A DNA stretch of 64,000 nucleotides. Source: Agelas oroides. Its lineage: Eukaryota > Porifera > Demospongiae > Agelasida > Agelasidae. Positions within the stretch are counted from its first letter, which is position 1. Every line of letters begins with the position of its first letter. The notes beneath the pieces are model-generated. The model had not been told where the DNA came from. It ran no database searches and was given only the letters and a program-made list of their open reading frames with translations. The translations under genes were made by a program, and so were the position numbers. Positions 51,382-61,935 of this stretch are shown in pieces. The stretch covers positions 913,501 through 977,500 of the forward strand of contig OX422202.1 of assembly GCA_949130485.1 (NCBI GenBank). The letters are read 5' to 3'.

Positions 51382-53924
51382 CTAGGTATTCCTAATGTCT
51401 CTTGTGGATTTTGGTAACGTTAGACGAATGCCATTCAGTTCTTCTGATACTAAGATCTGACAGCCAAGCCTTGACCTGTAGTGTAAAACATCCAGGGTAT
51501 ATCTTGTGCCAAGAGCGCGTAAGAACGGGCGGCTAGAGGAAGAGCGTGTAACTCCAATAGAAGCCCGTAGTCCGGTCAAAATTATTGAACCGTACTAAAA
51601 ATAGAACACCAGGCACGTGCTTAGCAACATGTCTATGCGCAACATACGTGTTACTGTTTTTAGTACGGTTCAATAATTCCGACCGGTTTGGAATTTTACG
51701 TAGTTACACGCTCTTCCTCTAGCCACCCGTTCTTATGCGCTCTTGCTTGTGCCCAGAATACTAGACCCCATCTAGCCTCCCACATCCCCAGTATGAAAGA
51801 TTAGACTGCAAGCAATATAACCTGGGGGTGTGAGTGGCTAGGAACAAGGTTGACACTCAGGACAGCTCTGTAACGTGCCACTTGAGTGGCAAGAAGCAAT
51901 GATAAACAGCACATTGGGCCCCACAAATTGGCTTGCAAACAAGCACCAACACTGAATTCACATTTCCACATAGAATGTACAGAACACAAGGCCTGATGGC
52001 TTTCTGCAACTAAAAGCTTACCTGGATGCCTCCTTGATGTTACAAGCCTGCAAACTGTACCACTATATGTATGATCTGTTGAAAACAAGCTTTCTTGCCA
52101 TTCGAAGGAGCCATTGTATCTGGATCGTTCATTAATAGCCTCACTCCCAGGCCTCCCCCATTTGCGTTCACAAAAATACACAGCTGGCGAAGAATGGGGA
52201 AGGCCTGGGAGCATTCATCCCATGAATGACGTCAGGTGGACGCGAGGAGGACGTAGGGGGGGAAGGGGCCCAACTGCCAAAACAATGCGCTGGATCATCC
52301 ATTCGAGTGCACTATTGCAGTTTTGGACTCCAGACGTTAGCGTGATTCAAACTATTTGTCTTGACCGGTAAGAAACTCACCTTCAAGTTTAGTACGTACA
52401 TATTTGAATATCGCCCCCTCCCCCCCTACGTCCACCTTGCTTCCACTCACGTGATAAATGCTCCCAGCCCTTCCCCGTTTTTCGCCGGTCTTCTGCTCCC
52501 ATGTATTATTGTGAAAGCAAACGGAAGGTAAAAATGGGGGAGGCCTGGGAACGAGGCTAACCATTAATACATGAAGCATTAACTTCATTCCCAAGCTCTC
52601 ATGCCCCCAGCTTTTATTGCTTGGCAGTATGAAAACTGGGGCTGTGAGAGGCTGGGAATGAGGAATTGTGTAAGGCTATTTCTCTTCTCACGTGTCGGTG
52701 AGTCCAACTGCAAGGTCCAACATGTCCTGCTCCTCCTCTGTAAGGGGATCTGGGATCTTCTCATACCACTGAGAGTCCACTACCAGATGACATGTGGAAC
52801 AAGAGAGAGTGCCCTCGCATGCACCTGTTGGCACGAGTATAGAGCAATAAGCATGTGTACAAGTAACCTCATTCCCAGGACGAGCCTGGGAACAAGACCC
52901 ATCATAGTAAGTAGTGCATGAAGGTATGGCCAACCAACTCCAGCTAAACCCTTCCCAACACATGATATTAAGTAATCGGTGCTAGGGCCCCACAATCGTA
53001 GAGATGCAGTCCTACATGGCAAGAGCGCATAAGAACGGGCGGCTAGAGTAAGAGCGTGTAACTCCAATAGAAGCCCGTAGTCTGGGCAAAATTATTGAAC
53101 CGTACTAAAAATAGAACACACGGTCACGTGCGTACTTAGCAACAATGCATAATGGCTTATGTCAACGCAGCATGCGCAGGGCGTGTTACTATTTTTAGTA
53201 CTGGCGGTAAATTCCGCCCGGTTTCGAATTTTACGTAGTTACACACTCTTACTCTAGCCGCCCGTTCTTATGCGCTCTTGACATGGTTAGGCCACACTTT
53301 GACAATACTTTGTTTTCTGTCACCCACCCACTTCCCCCTTTTCACCTACCTCATGCTAGTCTGGACCCCAGACCCTTCCTCACCCGGCCAGAAGAATCTG
53401 GGGTCCAGACTACCTCATGCACAGTACTGTGTCTGGTCTCAAAAGCCAGACCCTTTCTGTTCCTCAGCAGTGAAAGCATTGGCACACAAGGGTCTGCCTG
53501 GAAGAGAAGGTTGGATTGGCTTATGAGACTTGGCTGATGCTGCTTAATACAAACACCAACCTTCTACATCAATGTTGTACTCTTTTGAAACATCCAGGAG
53601 GGAGTCGCCAATCTTTGCCTGAACTGTCTGCTCCTCGCCATCACGCCCAATGAAAGTGATGCTCACCCTATACAAGAACCAAAAGGAGTCATTGTATCCC
53701 CGAGAAAAAGAAATAATAGGAGGAACTTACGTTTTAGGAGCAAGTTTCTCCTTTGGGACAGTAGCCAATAAGGCAACAGGGTGCCTAAACGCTGGGTTGA
53801 TTGTTGCTAAAGGAGCTGGTGGGCCGTGGGTCCAGGCCTGGGTCGCAGCTGGTAATCTTGCTGCTCCTAATGGAAGCCTCGGGCTCAGTACTTGGTAGAG
53901 ACGAGATATCATTCGCATAGCCAT
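51382..53924 (-). CDS. FDX2: mitochondrial ferredoxin 2 ([2Fe-2S])
   Basis: Electron donor for mitochondrial Fe-S cluster assembly on ISCU. Exons: 53731-53924, 53561-53667, 52692-52824, 51382-51475, giving 175 residues (human about 183). The first about 60 residues ([20 protein letters not shown]) are basic, Ser/Ala-rich and lack acids, as in a mitochondrial presequence. The core has [20 protein letters not shown], cluster Cys in [14 protein letters not shown], and the fourth Cys in [15 protein letters not shown]. The C-terminal [10 protein letters not shown] matches the FDX2 rather than the FDX1 tail. An in-frame ATG at 54011 exists but overruns toward OXSM. Intron 3 contains a MITE and a 424-bp foldback. 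Confidence 0.93.
51510..51745. mobile_element. MITE, CAAGAGCG-end family, FDX2 intron 3
   Basis: Ends CAAGAGCGCGTAAGAACGGG and the inverse of CAAGAGCGCATAAGAACGGG. Perfect 7-bp duplication CTTGTGC (51503-51509, 51746-51752). Confidence 0.95.
52136..52559. mobile_element. 424-bp MULE-type foldback, FDX2 intron 3
   Basis: Long imperfect arms, outer TAGCCTCACTCCCAGGCCTC and the inverse of TAGCCTCGTTCCCAGGCCTC, inner CCCCCTACGTCC. Flanks share CATTAA within a worn 9-bp site. Confidence 0.85.
53020..53280. mobile_element. MITE, CAAGAGCG-end family, FDX2 intron 2 (best copy)
   Basis: 261 bp with near-perfect 43-bp ends beginning CAAGAGCGCATAAGAACGGG. Perfect 6-bp duplication ACATGG (53014-53019, 53281-53286). 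Confidence 0.96.
53357..53412. mobile_element. 56-bp MULE-type foldback, FDX2 intron 2
   Basis: TAGTCTGGACCCCAGACC pairs with GGGGTCCAGACTA. Flanked by CCTCATGC on both sides (53349-53356, 53413-53420); 9 bp if the terminal A is counted. Confidence 0.93.
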
Positions 53925-54103
53925 TTCTATGACTATGTCTGGTCGATCCGGCGAGTGCGAAAACGGAAGCAGGCTTCCGTTAATTTTGAGTCTGATTCCG
54001 AAACTAAACACTAAGTTACTACGGAACGAGATTGCTTCACGAGGCGCACATGGCGATTTTGGCCATTTTTTTATTGCAGGGCCTTACGTTCCAGGGCTAG
54101 AAG
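53925..54103. promoter_or_regulatory. FDX2/OXSM bidirectional promoter
   Basis: 179 bp between start codons of two mitochondrial genes. Contains ACATGGCGATTTTGGCC and TTTTTTATTGCAG just before the OXSM start; the latter could be a 5' UTR acceptor. No TATA box. Confidence 0.6.
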
Positions 54104-55381
54104 ATGAGGCGCGTTGTGGTTACTGGTCTTGGTATCTGTTGTCCTCTGGGTGTGGGGGTGCGTCATGTATGGAGGCGTCTCCTTGAAGGACACTCGGGCA
54201 TTGTCAGCCTTTCCAACAGACCGGAGTTTAACCAGATCCCCTCAAGGGTAGTAGGGTTGGTTCCGCAGGGGAAGGGCGAGGGGGAATTTAACGAGACGGA
54301 CTGGGTGACTCCGTCGCAGAGAAAGGCGATGTCTCTGAGTTCTGTGTTTGCCCTGTGCGCTTCTACAGAAGCCCTGGAAGATGCTAGATGGAAACCACAA
54401 TCAGACGATGACAGCATTAAAACGGGTGTCGCGATAGGATCATGTATTGCAGAATTGGAGGAGTTATCCCAGGCAGGTTTTCTTTTGAAAAATGGCCAGT
54501 ATCGTAGGCTGAGTCCATACTTTATTCCCCGCATTCTGACCAATATGCCAGCAGGCCATGTGAGCATGCGCTTCAATCTTCAAGGACCCAACCACTCAGT
54601 TTCAACAGCTTGTACAACTGGACTGCATGCAATTGGAGATGCAGCGTGTATGATAGCAAGAGGAGCATGTGATGTCATGGTTGCAGGAGGCACCGAGGCT
54701 TGCGTGCATCCAATTGCATTTGCTGGGTTCTGTCGTGCAAAGGCACTTTCAAAAAAGTTCAACTCTGAGCCACATAAGGCTTCCAGACCTTTTGACTCAG
54801 ACAGAGATGGGTTTGTTCTTAGTGAAGGAGCTGGCATCATAGTTTTAGAGGAGCTGGACCATGCCCAGCAGAGAAATGCTCAGATTTATGCTGAAATACT
54901 AGGCTATGGGCTGTCTGGTGATGCATACCACATTACTGCACCTTCTGAAGACGGTAGAGGTGCCCAGTTGTGCATGAGAGCAGCTTTGAAGGATGCTGGA
55001 CTAGCCCCTGAGTCTGTTGGTCATATTAATACTCATGCTACTTCCACACCATTAGGAGATTTGGTGGAAAACAGTGCAATTAAAGAGCTATTTGGATCTC
55101 ACTCTCACAACCTACTCATTTCTGCTTCAAAGAGCTCCATTGGTCATCTCCTAGGAGCAGCTGGATCAGTGGAGGCAATATTTGCCATTCTGGCGATTAA
55201 GGAGGGAATGGTTCCACCAACGTTGAATTTGATGAACCTAGCACCTGAGTTTGACTTGAACTATGTGCCACACAAACCTACAAGGTGGGAGAGCCATCAG
55301 CAGAGGAGGGTTGCCCTGAAAAACTCATTTGGTTTTGGAGGAACAAATGCCTCTCTTTGTGTCGGTGAGATGTGCTTGTAA
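54104..55381 (+). CDS. OXSM: mitochondrial 3-oxoacyl-ACP synthase
   Basis: KS-II type condensing enzyme of mitochondrial fatty acid synthesis, which feeds lipoate synthesis and the acyl-ACP needed by the Fe-S machinery and complex I. A single uninterrupted frame of 425 residues. Catalytic triad: Cys170 in STACTTGLHAIGD, His311 in NTHATSTPLGD, His348 in SSIGHLLGAAGSVEA. The C-terminal NSFGFGGTNASL is the KS signature. It starts MRRVVVTGLG directly at the fold, with TAG two codons upstream in frame, so no separate presequence is visible; human OXSM has about 35 extra N-terminal residues. Targeting may rely on the basic first 30 residues or an unseen exon. Confidence 0.94.
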   Translation: MRRVVVTGLGICCPLGVGVRHVWRRLLEGHSGIVSLSNRPEFNQIPSRVVGLVPQGKGEGEFNETDWVTPSQRKAMSLSSVFALCASTEALEDARWKPQSDDDSIKTGVAIGSCIAELEELSQAGFLLKNGQYRRLSPYFIPRILTNMPAGHVSMRFNLQGPNHSVSTACTTGLHAIGDAACMIARGACDVMVAGGTEACVHPIAFAGFCRAKALSKKFNSEPHKASRPFDSDRDGFVLSEGAGIIVLEELDHAQQRNAQIYAEILGYGLSGDAYHITAPSEDGRGAQLCMRAALKDAGLAPESVGHINTHATSTPLGDLVENSAIKELFGSHSHNLLISASKSSIGHLLGAAGSVEAIFAILAIKEGMVPPTLNLMNLAPEFDLNYVPHKPTRWESHQQRRVALKNSFGFGGTNASLCVGEMCL

Positions 55382-55726
55382 TAATTTGTTGATCCCCTCC
55401 TTTATTTGCTGCCAACATCAGCAATGTGGGAGGCTGGGGTTACTGCAGAGTGATGTTGAGTGAATCATAATGTGTGATACTATCTTACAGAAACTGGAAA
55501 ACTGCTAGAAAACTAGAGAAAAATCTTTATGTTCCTTTGCAGTGTCAGCACAGAGGGTTAATTAACACGTGGTGTTGCCACGTACGGAATGTCGCGCTGC
55601 AGGAGGGCATCACATGTTTCTCGTGCCAACACTTCGAGCCCCACCCATAGTATTACGTGGATGATATAAGAGGAACCTTTCCAGCGAATCAACAACTTTT
55701 AGTCATCTGTCGCAACACTGCGAAAA
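55382..55726. other. OXSM/MPEG1 spacer (345 bp)
   Basis: Same-strand spacer. TATAAGAGG at about 55666, 60 bp before the MPEG1 start, may be a TATA element. Nothing else supported. Confidence 0.5.
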
Positions 55727-57997
55727 ATGAAGATGGCAATCGTAGCGATCGTCTGTATCCTTCTCCTCTCCTCTCTCGCTATTGCAGAAGATGTCCCGAT
55801 GGTGACACCACAATCGCCCCAGTACCCCATTGGAGACGTCAGAAACTGTCCCACCCGCACACCGCAGAACGACACACAGCCGCTCTTTCGAATGGAAGTC
55901 CTACCAGGGGCTGGTTTCGACAACCTTCGCAACCTCGACATGGGACAGGTACATGCCTACAATTACTCCAGCTGCAGGATCTCCAACGATGGAAAGTACC
56001 TCCTCCCCGATAGTACCTTTCTGATCCCAGTACAGGAAAGCCAGGTGGAAGTATTCGCCGAGTTCTTTGAAAGCTGGGACAACTACACCTCCATGACAGC
56101 TTCGTCCATCAACGTCGATGCCAGTTTCTTCTCTATCGTGAATGGGAAATTCTCCACCGAGTACATGTCGACCAAGTCGCATCAGGTGAACGACAAGGCT
56201 AAGACGACTCGCGTACAGCTGCGCCACAAGTTATACACCGTCAAGCTCCAACCTGGCGCGCAGCTCCACCCGAATTTTAAGTCGAGGCTCTTTGATATCG
56301 CAGCTAACCTGCAAAACAATAATACAGAGTTTGCAACTTATCTCGCGGAGTTACTCGTCCGAGATTACGGCACCAACTTTGTAACGTCGATGGATGCGGG
56401 AGCGCTGCTGGCTCAAGTCGACCACATTTCCTCTAGTTATTCACAAAGCACACAGGGGTCCACTACAAAGATAACTGCATCAGCCAGTGCAGACTTTTTT
56501 GGAAAGGTGGATTTAGGAACTTCATTTAGTTATCAAAGCAGTGAAACTGATGTGAATGGGTTTCGTTCAAATCGCACTTCTTCCAAAGTGTTTACAATTG
56601 GTGGTCCGCCATTTCAGCCAAACTTTACAGTCACTGATTGGGAAAATGGAGTACCTAATGCACTCGTTGCAATTGATCGCTCAGGAGACCCCCTCCATTT
56701 TGCCATCACTCCAGTTACTCTTCCAGAACTACCTGACATTACTGTCCGAGAGATTGCAAACACAGTATACAAAGCCATCAACAGATACTACAAAGTTAAC
56801 ACCCGACCAGGTTGTATGGACGTGAATGCAAAGAATTTCAATTACCAAGCCAACCTTGCCGATCACACATGTGAGCCTCCGAACACGAACTTTACTTTTG
56901 GCGGGATTTTCCAAACGTGCCAAGTTGACCCAAAGTTAAGCACTGAAGACCTCTGCAATTCTGGGCCTGATCCAGCAGCTCAGCTTAACCCACTCACTGG
57001 CGATTTCACCTGTCCTAATGGCTACACCGCTGTTCTACTGCATTCTGGGACTGTCACCCATGTGACGCAAAAACCCGTCTGCAATAATGTATGCCACAGC
57101 TGTGGTTGGTTTGGCTGGAGTCACTGCTGTCAGTGCCAGAGTGTGCTTCGACCGTTTCTCAGTGCTGCTCACTACAAGGCATACTGGTGTGTAGCTACAC
57201 CTGGGGAGAAAATTCCTCAAAATAGCGGATACCTCTTTGGTGGCTTCTATACCTCAACTGCAAGCAATCCAGTGACAGGCTCAATGACATGTCCCAGATA
57301 CTTTATCCCTCTTCATTTTGGAGAAGATGTGAAGGTGTGTGTTAGTTCCGACTACGAACTTGGGTATGCTGATTCGATTCCCTTTGCCGGTTTTGAGAGT
57401 TGCATTGCTGGTAACCCACTGGCAGCCTCCAGCTATAAAACCTCAGAATCCCCTAACAATTGGCCACATGCCTGTCCCCATGGATACGCACAGCATTTGG
57501 TAACAGTTGACGAAGGATGCGAAATAAACTTCTGTGTACAGATGGGATCTTTTAACAATAAGAAACTGTTACCGGCAAGGTTACCGCCATTCAGAAAACA
57601 CCCAAAGTACAAAATGAATGTTACTGAAGCACTTGTTGTTTTCGGTATCTATGGCAAGGTTTGGGTGAGGGATGCTGATGGACGGTGGGAAATCGACAAC
57701 AGTGATGTGGCAGCACAAGATGGTAGATCACTCCTCGTGTCCATGACGTCTGGCATTAGTGCTAATACAAGCAACACTGATGGCTCACTTTCGAGTGGAG
57801 CTGTTGCTGTGATTTCGATTGTTGCAACTGTTGTATTTGGTGCAATGATTGCAGTGGTTGTTTTTGTTGGCAGACATTTCTGGCGCAGCAAACAAAAGAA
57901 AAAGGATGGCTATGAGACATTGTCTGGACAGACACAACAGCAACAACAGCCAGACACTGAAAGTTCACATGTTGTTAACGTTGATACCAGTGCCTGA
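55727..57997 (+). CDS. MPEG1: macrophage-expressed gene 1 / perforin-2 (MACPF)
   Basis: Pore-forming immune effector that attacks engulfed bacteria from the phagosome. Intronless, 756 residues (human about 716, whose coding region is also in one exon). Signal peptide near residues 1-21. MACPF domain about 120-345 with MDAGALLAQVDHISS near the signature region. A Cys-rich P2 domain follows (about 430-640). One transmembrane helix at about 690-712 is followed by a Lys-rich stop and a cytosolic tail with YETL and a Gln run. The order signal, MACPF, P2, TM, tail is the complete family layout; no break is seen. A TATA-like motif lies upstream. Confidence 0.95.
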   Translation: MKMAIVAIVCILLLSSLAIAEDVPMVTPQSPQYPIGDVRNCPTRTPQNDTQPLFRMEVLPGAGFDNLRNLDMGQVHAYNYSSCRISNDGKYLLPDSTFLIPVQESQVEVFAEFFESWDNYTSMTASSINVDASFFSIVNGKFSTEYMSTKSHQVNDKAKTTRVQLRHKLYTVKLQPGAQLHPNFKSRLFDIAANLQNNNTEFATYLAELLVRDYGTNFVTSMDAGALLAQVDHISSSYSQSTQGSTTKITASASADFFGKVDLGTSFSYQSSETDVNGFRSNRTSSKVFTIGGPPFQPNFTVTDWENGVPNALVAIDRSGDPLHFAITPVTLPELPDITVREIANTVYKAINRYYKVNTRPGCMDVNAKNFNYQANLADHTCEPPNTNFTFGGIFQTCQVDPKLSTEDLCNSGPDPAAQLNPLTGDFTCPNGYTAVLLHSGTVTHVTQKPVCNNVCHSCGWFGWSHCCQCQSVLRPFLSAAHYKAYWCVATPGEKIPQNSGYLFGGFYTSTASNPVTGSMTCPRYFIPLHFGEDVKVCVSSDYELGYADSIPFAGFESCIAGNPLAASSYKTSESPNNWPHACPHGYAQHLVTVDEGCEINFCVQMGSFNNKKLLPARLPPFRKHPKYKMNVTEALVVFGIYGKVWVRDADGRWEIDNSDVAAQDGRSLLVSMTSGISANTSNTDGSLSSGAVAVISIVATVVFGAMIAVVVFVGRHFWRSKQKKKDGYETLSGQTQQQQQPDTESSHVVNVDTSA

Positions 57998-59544
57998 GTG
58001 TTCATCAAACAGTTTTCAAGTTTTGTGAAAGTTTAGCTATATAAGGTGTTTGTTTTGTTGTTTGGTGACAGCAATTTTAGTAGTGTCTTGTCAATTTACT
58101 GCCGATTTAGCAAATTGCCTATACCATTTAGTAAATTGTTTGTGATAGCAAGGATAATTGATGTAAACATAGATACCCCATTGTATCATTTACATTTAGC
58201 CCATGCACTGTTAGCTTTGACCTATTTTGGTATCTTCGGGTTTTATACCCTTTTCTACATCATTACATGATTACCATGTTGACTCTAGAAGGGGCTTTCC
58301 TTCTTAAATGAAGTCAAGTGTTCTATGCATGGACAAATTCCCATGCAGGCCTTGTTGGTGCTGTATATAATACGGTCCCAGGAGTTACTATTGCTTGCCT
58401 CTCCCGTCTTGCTGTTGCAGATTAGAGCCCAGTAGTAATCCCAAAACCATCCCAGAACCCCAATGGACATCGACCCACACACCACAAAATGACACAGCTA
58501 ATAGATGATAGTGAAACGAGAACGTCCAAAAGTAAACTTTGCCCCCTCCCTATATGCAAAGCAAATCAACATATGAAGGGCTGGAGTCAGAACTTGAGTG
58601 GTCTAATCAAAAATGCATCTCACATCAAGCGTAATAACACCTATAAATGTTAAGTCATATATAGCTATGTAGTGGATTCCTGAAAAATTTCCTGCAGTGG
58701 GACAGATAGGTAGCTAGTTCACTGTAAAAAACAGATTGGTTGTTTTAACCACAGAGTGGTTACCCTGATTTCATGGCTTATTTTGGCTTAGAGGCTAACT
58801 GTAAAGAACAACCACAGTAGTTTCCTTGTCAGTTGCTCCTCTTTTACTTATTCCAGAAGAGGAAAAGAGGAGGAAACAACAAAGAAACTGGTTGCCTTTA
58901 TTTAATATACAATTAGTTTCTAGTACCAAAGTAAACCATGCAACCAAGGTAACCACTCTGCCTCTTTGATCCTACAGACATAATGATCTTTAAACGAGGC
59001 AGGGCAGCCAGCAAAAAATTGGGCCTCAGGGCATGCACAAAACTAACCAACATAAGGGTTGCCATAGCCATGGTTCTAAGCCTCACATAGCACTCATCAC
59101 CCACAGTACAAAATGTTTGCATTTCATACTCGTGCAAGCAATGACACTCCATGAGGCCTGGGAATGAGCTTGAGGCTTGTTCGTGAACATTCACTGCATG
59201 AGTAGACGGTACATCGTGGCACTACCTGCCTAATAGCTTCATTCTACCAAGTTGAAGAATATAGTGTATCATACCCCTTGTGCACATTTCTGGAAATGTT
59301 TGTAGACATCAACTCCTGTCTGACCTTATACCCAAAACTGTGAAGCCATATAAAACAGGTTGTAGGGTTGCACAGTCCCACTCCCAGGCTCCGTACAGTA
59401 TTATTAGATTGCAAGTGATGAAAGCTAGATAGGGCCTGGGAACGAAACTAGGGGCCTAAGCTAGCATGTGGATCATAGAGGCTAGAGTCCCGTTTACACA
59501 AGTGTGCATGTTCCATGAACACAGTGAATAACCCAGTATGCGCC
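57998..59544. other. intergenic, no supported gene
   Basis: MPEG1 3' UTR then AT-rich sequence with short frames lacking recognisable domains. A partial foldback lies near 59380-59450 (CTCCCAGGCTCC and GCCTGGGAACG). Confidence 0.6.
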
Positions 59545-59600
59545 TACCCTCGTCCCCAGGCTCTCTCGTTTTTCGAGGAGAGAGCCTGGGGACGAGGCTA
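59545..59600. mobile_element. 56-bp MULE-type foldback
   Basis: TACCCTCGTCCCCAGGCTCT pairs with the inverse ending GACGAGGCTA. Flanks GTATGCGCC (59536-59544) and GTATGCACC (59601-59609) match 8 of 9. Confidence 0.92.
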
Positions 59601-59833
59601 GTATGCACCCGGACCAGATTGGATTCCTCTGTTATATTACGTCGTGGACCTAGTCTCATTCCCAGACCCACTGTTTCCGAGACTACCGTGGATCCATGTA
59701 TTCGTGATGACTCTTTGCAGGAGGTTGTCTCATTTCGCCTACTAAGGACCAATTTGTGTCATTTCGCCTACTCAACATATAATTACAGAAAATACTCACA
59801 AATTACTGAAAAGTCAGTCTAGGTAAACCATGA

Positions 59834-60088
59834 TTACAGATTGGTATGTACAGACACACATAGTTCTTCTGCCTTCTCCTTTAGGAGGATAAAGGTCCGC
59901 TGGTAAGAACTGCAAGTCTTGTCAAGCAGAAGGCAGTACGCGAGCGAAAACTGCTGGCCATTCTTAAAGGCATGAACAGTGCTAAGATCTGATTTAAAAA
60001 TCTCTGGGTATGTGTGGAAGGCTCCATCTACAAAGACAGTCTCTGCCTCTGCAAGAAGCTTCAAGTTGTTGTCTGTCGCAAAGATCAT
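59834..60088 (-). pseudogene. MULE transposase fragment
   Basis: The frame FATDNNLKLLAEAETVFVDG, then F-H-T-YPEIF, and downstream LSTVHAFKNG matches the start of the MULE transposase DDE domain; the first catalytic Asp lies in FVDGAF. Only about 85 residues survive, without the other acidic residues. Ends TTTCGCCTACT-like lie at 59733-59785, so it may be part of the GCCTACT family whose MITE is at 24749-25136. Confidence 0.75.
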
Positions 60089-61033
60089 GATTTTATTGAT
60101 GATTTTATTATCATCTCAATCTTCCACTAATAGGAACCACTTACCACAGGGCACAGGCGTAGGAACTGGGGGGGGGGGGGGGGGGGGGCAAGTTTTGTTA
60201 TATGAATTGCTCACTACTCTATGCGTAGTTTCAAACTGTGCCCCCCTATTCAAGTCTTTCCTACACTTATGCTTACCATCTGTACTTTGGGCCCATTCAT
60301 TCTCAAAATGAAGCTTGATAACCATGATAACCATGAAAACCAGTTATTGCAGCATCTTAAAAATCCTGCTTCCCCCTATATTGAGCCACAATATTGAGCC
60401 ACAAGTGGAGGGCCTAGAGGGCGGGAGGGGGGGGGCGGTGCCGAGAACCAGGATCTATTTGAAGTGAAGCCCCGCCCCATGAAAACATCCGATCCAAAGA
60501 ACCTAGCTCGTTTTATGCGGCTACCATTCGAGGGCGGCGTTTATTTCTTTGGAAAGCCTGGAGACATTAGTCTCGCGGAGCCAGACCCTCACACGAAAAG
60601 CGGGAGAGAGTCTGGTGACACTCGCATATTGAGTTGGTGTTGCACTGTCAGCAAGTCAGTAGGTAATTAACCCTCGGCGCGCATGCGCAGCGAGGGTTAC
60701 GGTACTTGGTCTGTGTGTGTGTGTGTGTGTGTGTGCGTGTGTGTGTCTGTGTGTCTGTTACTCAACATCTCACTTTATACGTGATTATTCGTACCACAAA
60801 CGATACTAACCTTCTCAGCGGCGGATGAAGGTCGAAAATTTTAAGCGATTTTCTCTGAAAATGCTTCGTTGCGAAGCTAGAGTGTTTCCTGTTGGTACGG
60901 CTAGGCCTACATGATAAGTCGGCCATTTTTTACTCCGCGCATGCGTATGAATCTGGACCACGTGGCTAGCGGCGATTTTGTTCTTGGGAGAGACGTTCTT
61001 TGCGAGTTCGATTATTGGCCATTGGCAGTAAGT

Positions 61034-61192
61034 ATGCCTCCAACAAAGGTATGCCCGCAGTGTAAAGCTGCTGTACCTGTAAGACGGAAGACATGTGAAC
61101 ACTGTGATCATGTCTTTCGATCCAAACGAAAAGCAGAGTGTAATTTGCGAGACGAAAGCTATGAAACGTATGAGATCAGTAGAATCAGATAG
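61034..61192 (+). CDS. small zinc-ribbon protein or 5' exon inside the MULE-type element
   Basis: 52-residue frame. MPPTKVCPQCKAAVPVRRKT is followed by CEHCDHVFRSKRK, so two CxxC pairs suited to bind one zinc. The C-terminal part (LRDESYETYE) may be read-through of a donor at AAC/GTATGAG, making this the first exon of a longer gene. Similar zinc-ribbon heads occur in multicopy sponge and cnidarian proteins that continue into repeat peptides; that link is from memory and unverified. Confidence 0.55.
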   Translation: MPPTKVCPQCKAAVPVRRKTCEHCDHVFRSKRKAECNLRDESYETYEISRIR

Positions 61193-61777
61193 TGTGAAAT
61201 AGCTAGGAAAGCTAAAGATAAGTTGCACAAGGCAGGCCCGTAGGAAGCAAATTTGAAATGGTCCGGCCGTATTACAGCGCAAAGCGCGCGCATAATGTTC
61301 TGGGGCACGCCCACCTCCCCCCCCCCCCCACCCGCGGACCGGTATCCCACCCCTAGAATGTTACTGCTCTCAAATTACTTTTTAGAATGTTTTGAAGCGG
61401 TTGTCGCTGAGTCCTAACGATTTGGTTGCAGCAGTTACGCTTGAGAATGAGGCATTACTGTATGCGTTCTTTATTGTCTTCGCCGCCGTAATGGCACGCG
61501 TATTCGCGATATATTGGGAGCGTAGTTTCCCAAAACTTACGTTTCGACGGGGACTTTCTTCAGGCGACAAAGCGTGCTTGCCTCCCTGAGCCCCAACAGA
61601 AATCTTGTGGATGACAGCTGTCATCCGAGCTCCCTGCTAGCGTAGCTACTCTTGGAGCAAGAATTGAACAACCTGCCGAAGCTCATACGGCATTTTTGCG
61701 CGGGTTGGTTGGCCGAATATTGGTCCGGCGGCCGCCGGACCTGCCGGACCTGCTCCTACGGCCCTGCAAGGTCTGTG

Positions 61778-61935
61778 AAAGAGCGTCAGAAGAGCGAACT
61801 TTGTATAGGCAGGAACAAAACAGAATGCACAAAGCAAGCATGAGAAAGTCTGAAACCTTTGAGCAAACTGTGCATAGGCAGGAACAAAACAGAATGCGTA
61901 TGGCAAGCATGAGAGAGTCTGCTGCGCCGGGGGTT
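61778..61935 (+). pseudogene. STPR-like repeat peptide fragment inside the MULE-type element
   Basis: Two copies of a roughly 23-25 residue unit: RQEQNRMHKASMRKSETFEQ and RQEQNRMRMASMRE. These resemble the score-and-three peptide repeat found in DNA-binding and transposon-linked proteins. No complete frame connects it to the zinc ribbon at 61034 without splicing. Confidence 0.55.

Noticed and set aside
58913-59194. Minus-strand frame of 93 residues
   Set aside because: No recognisable motif, includes part of a foldback (GCCTGGGAATGAG), and lacks splice context.
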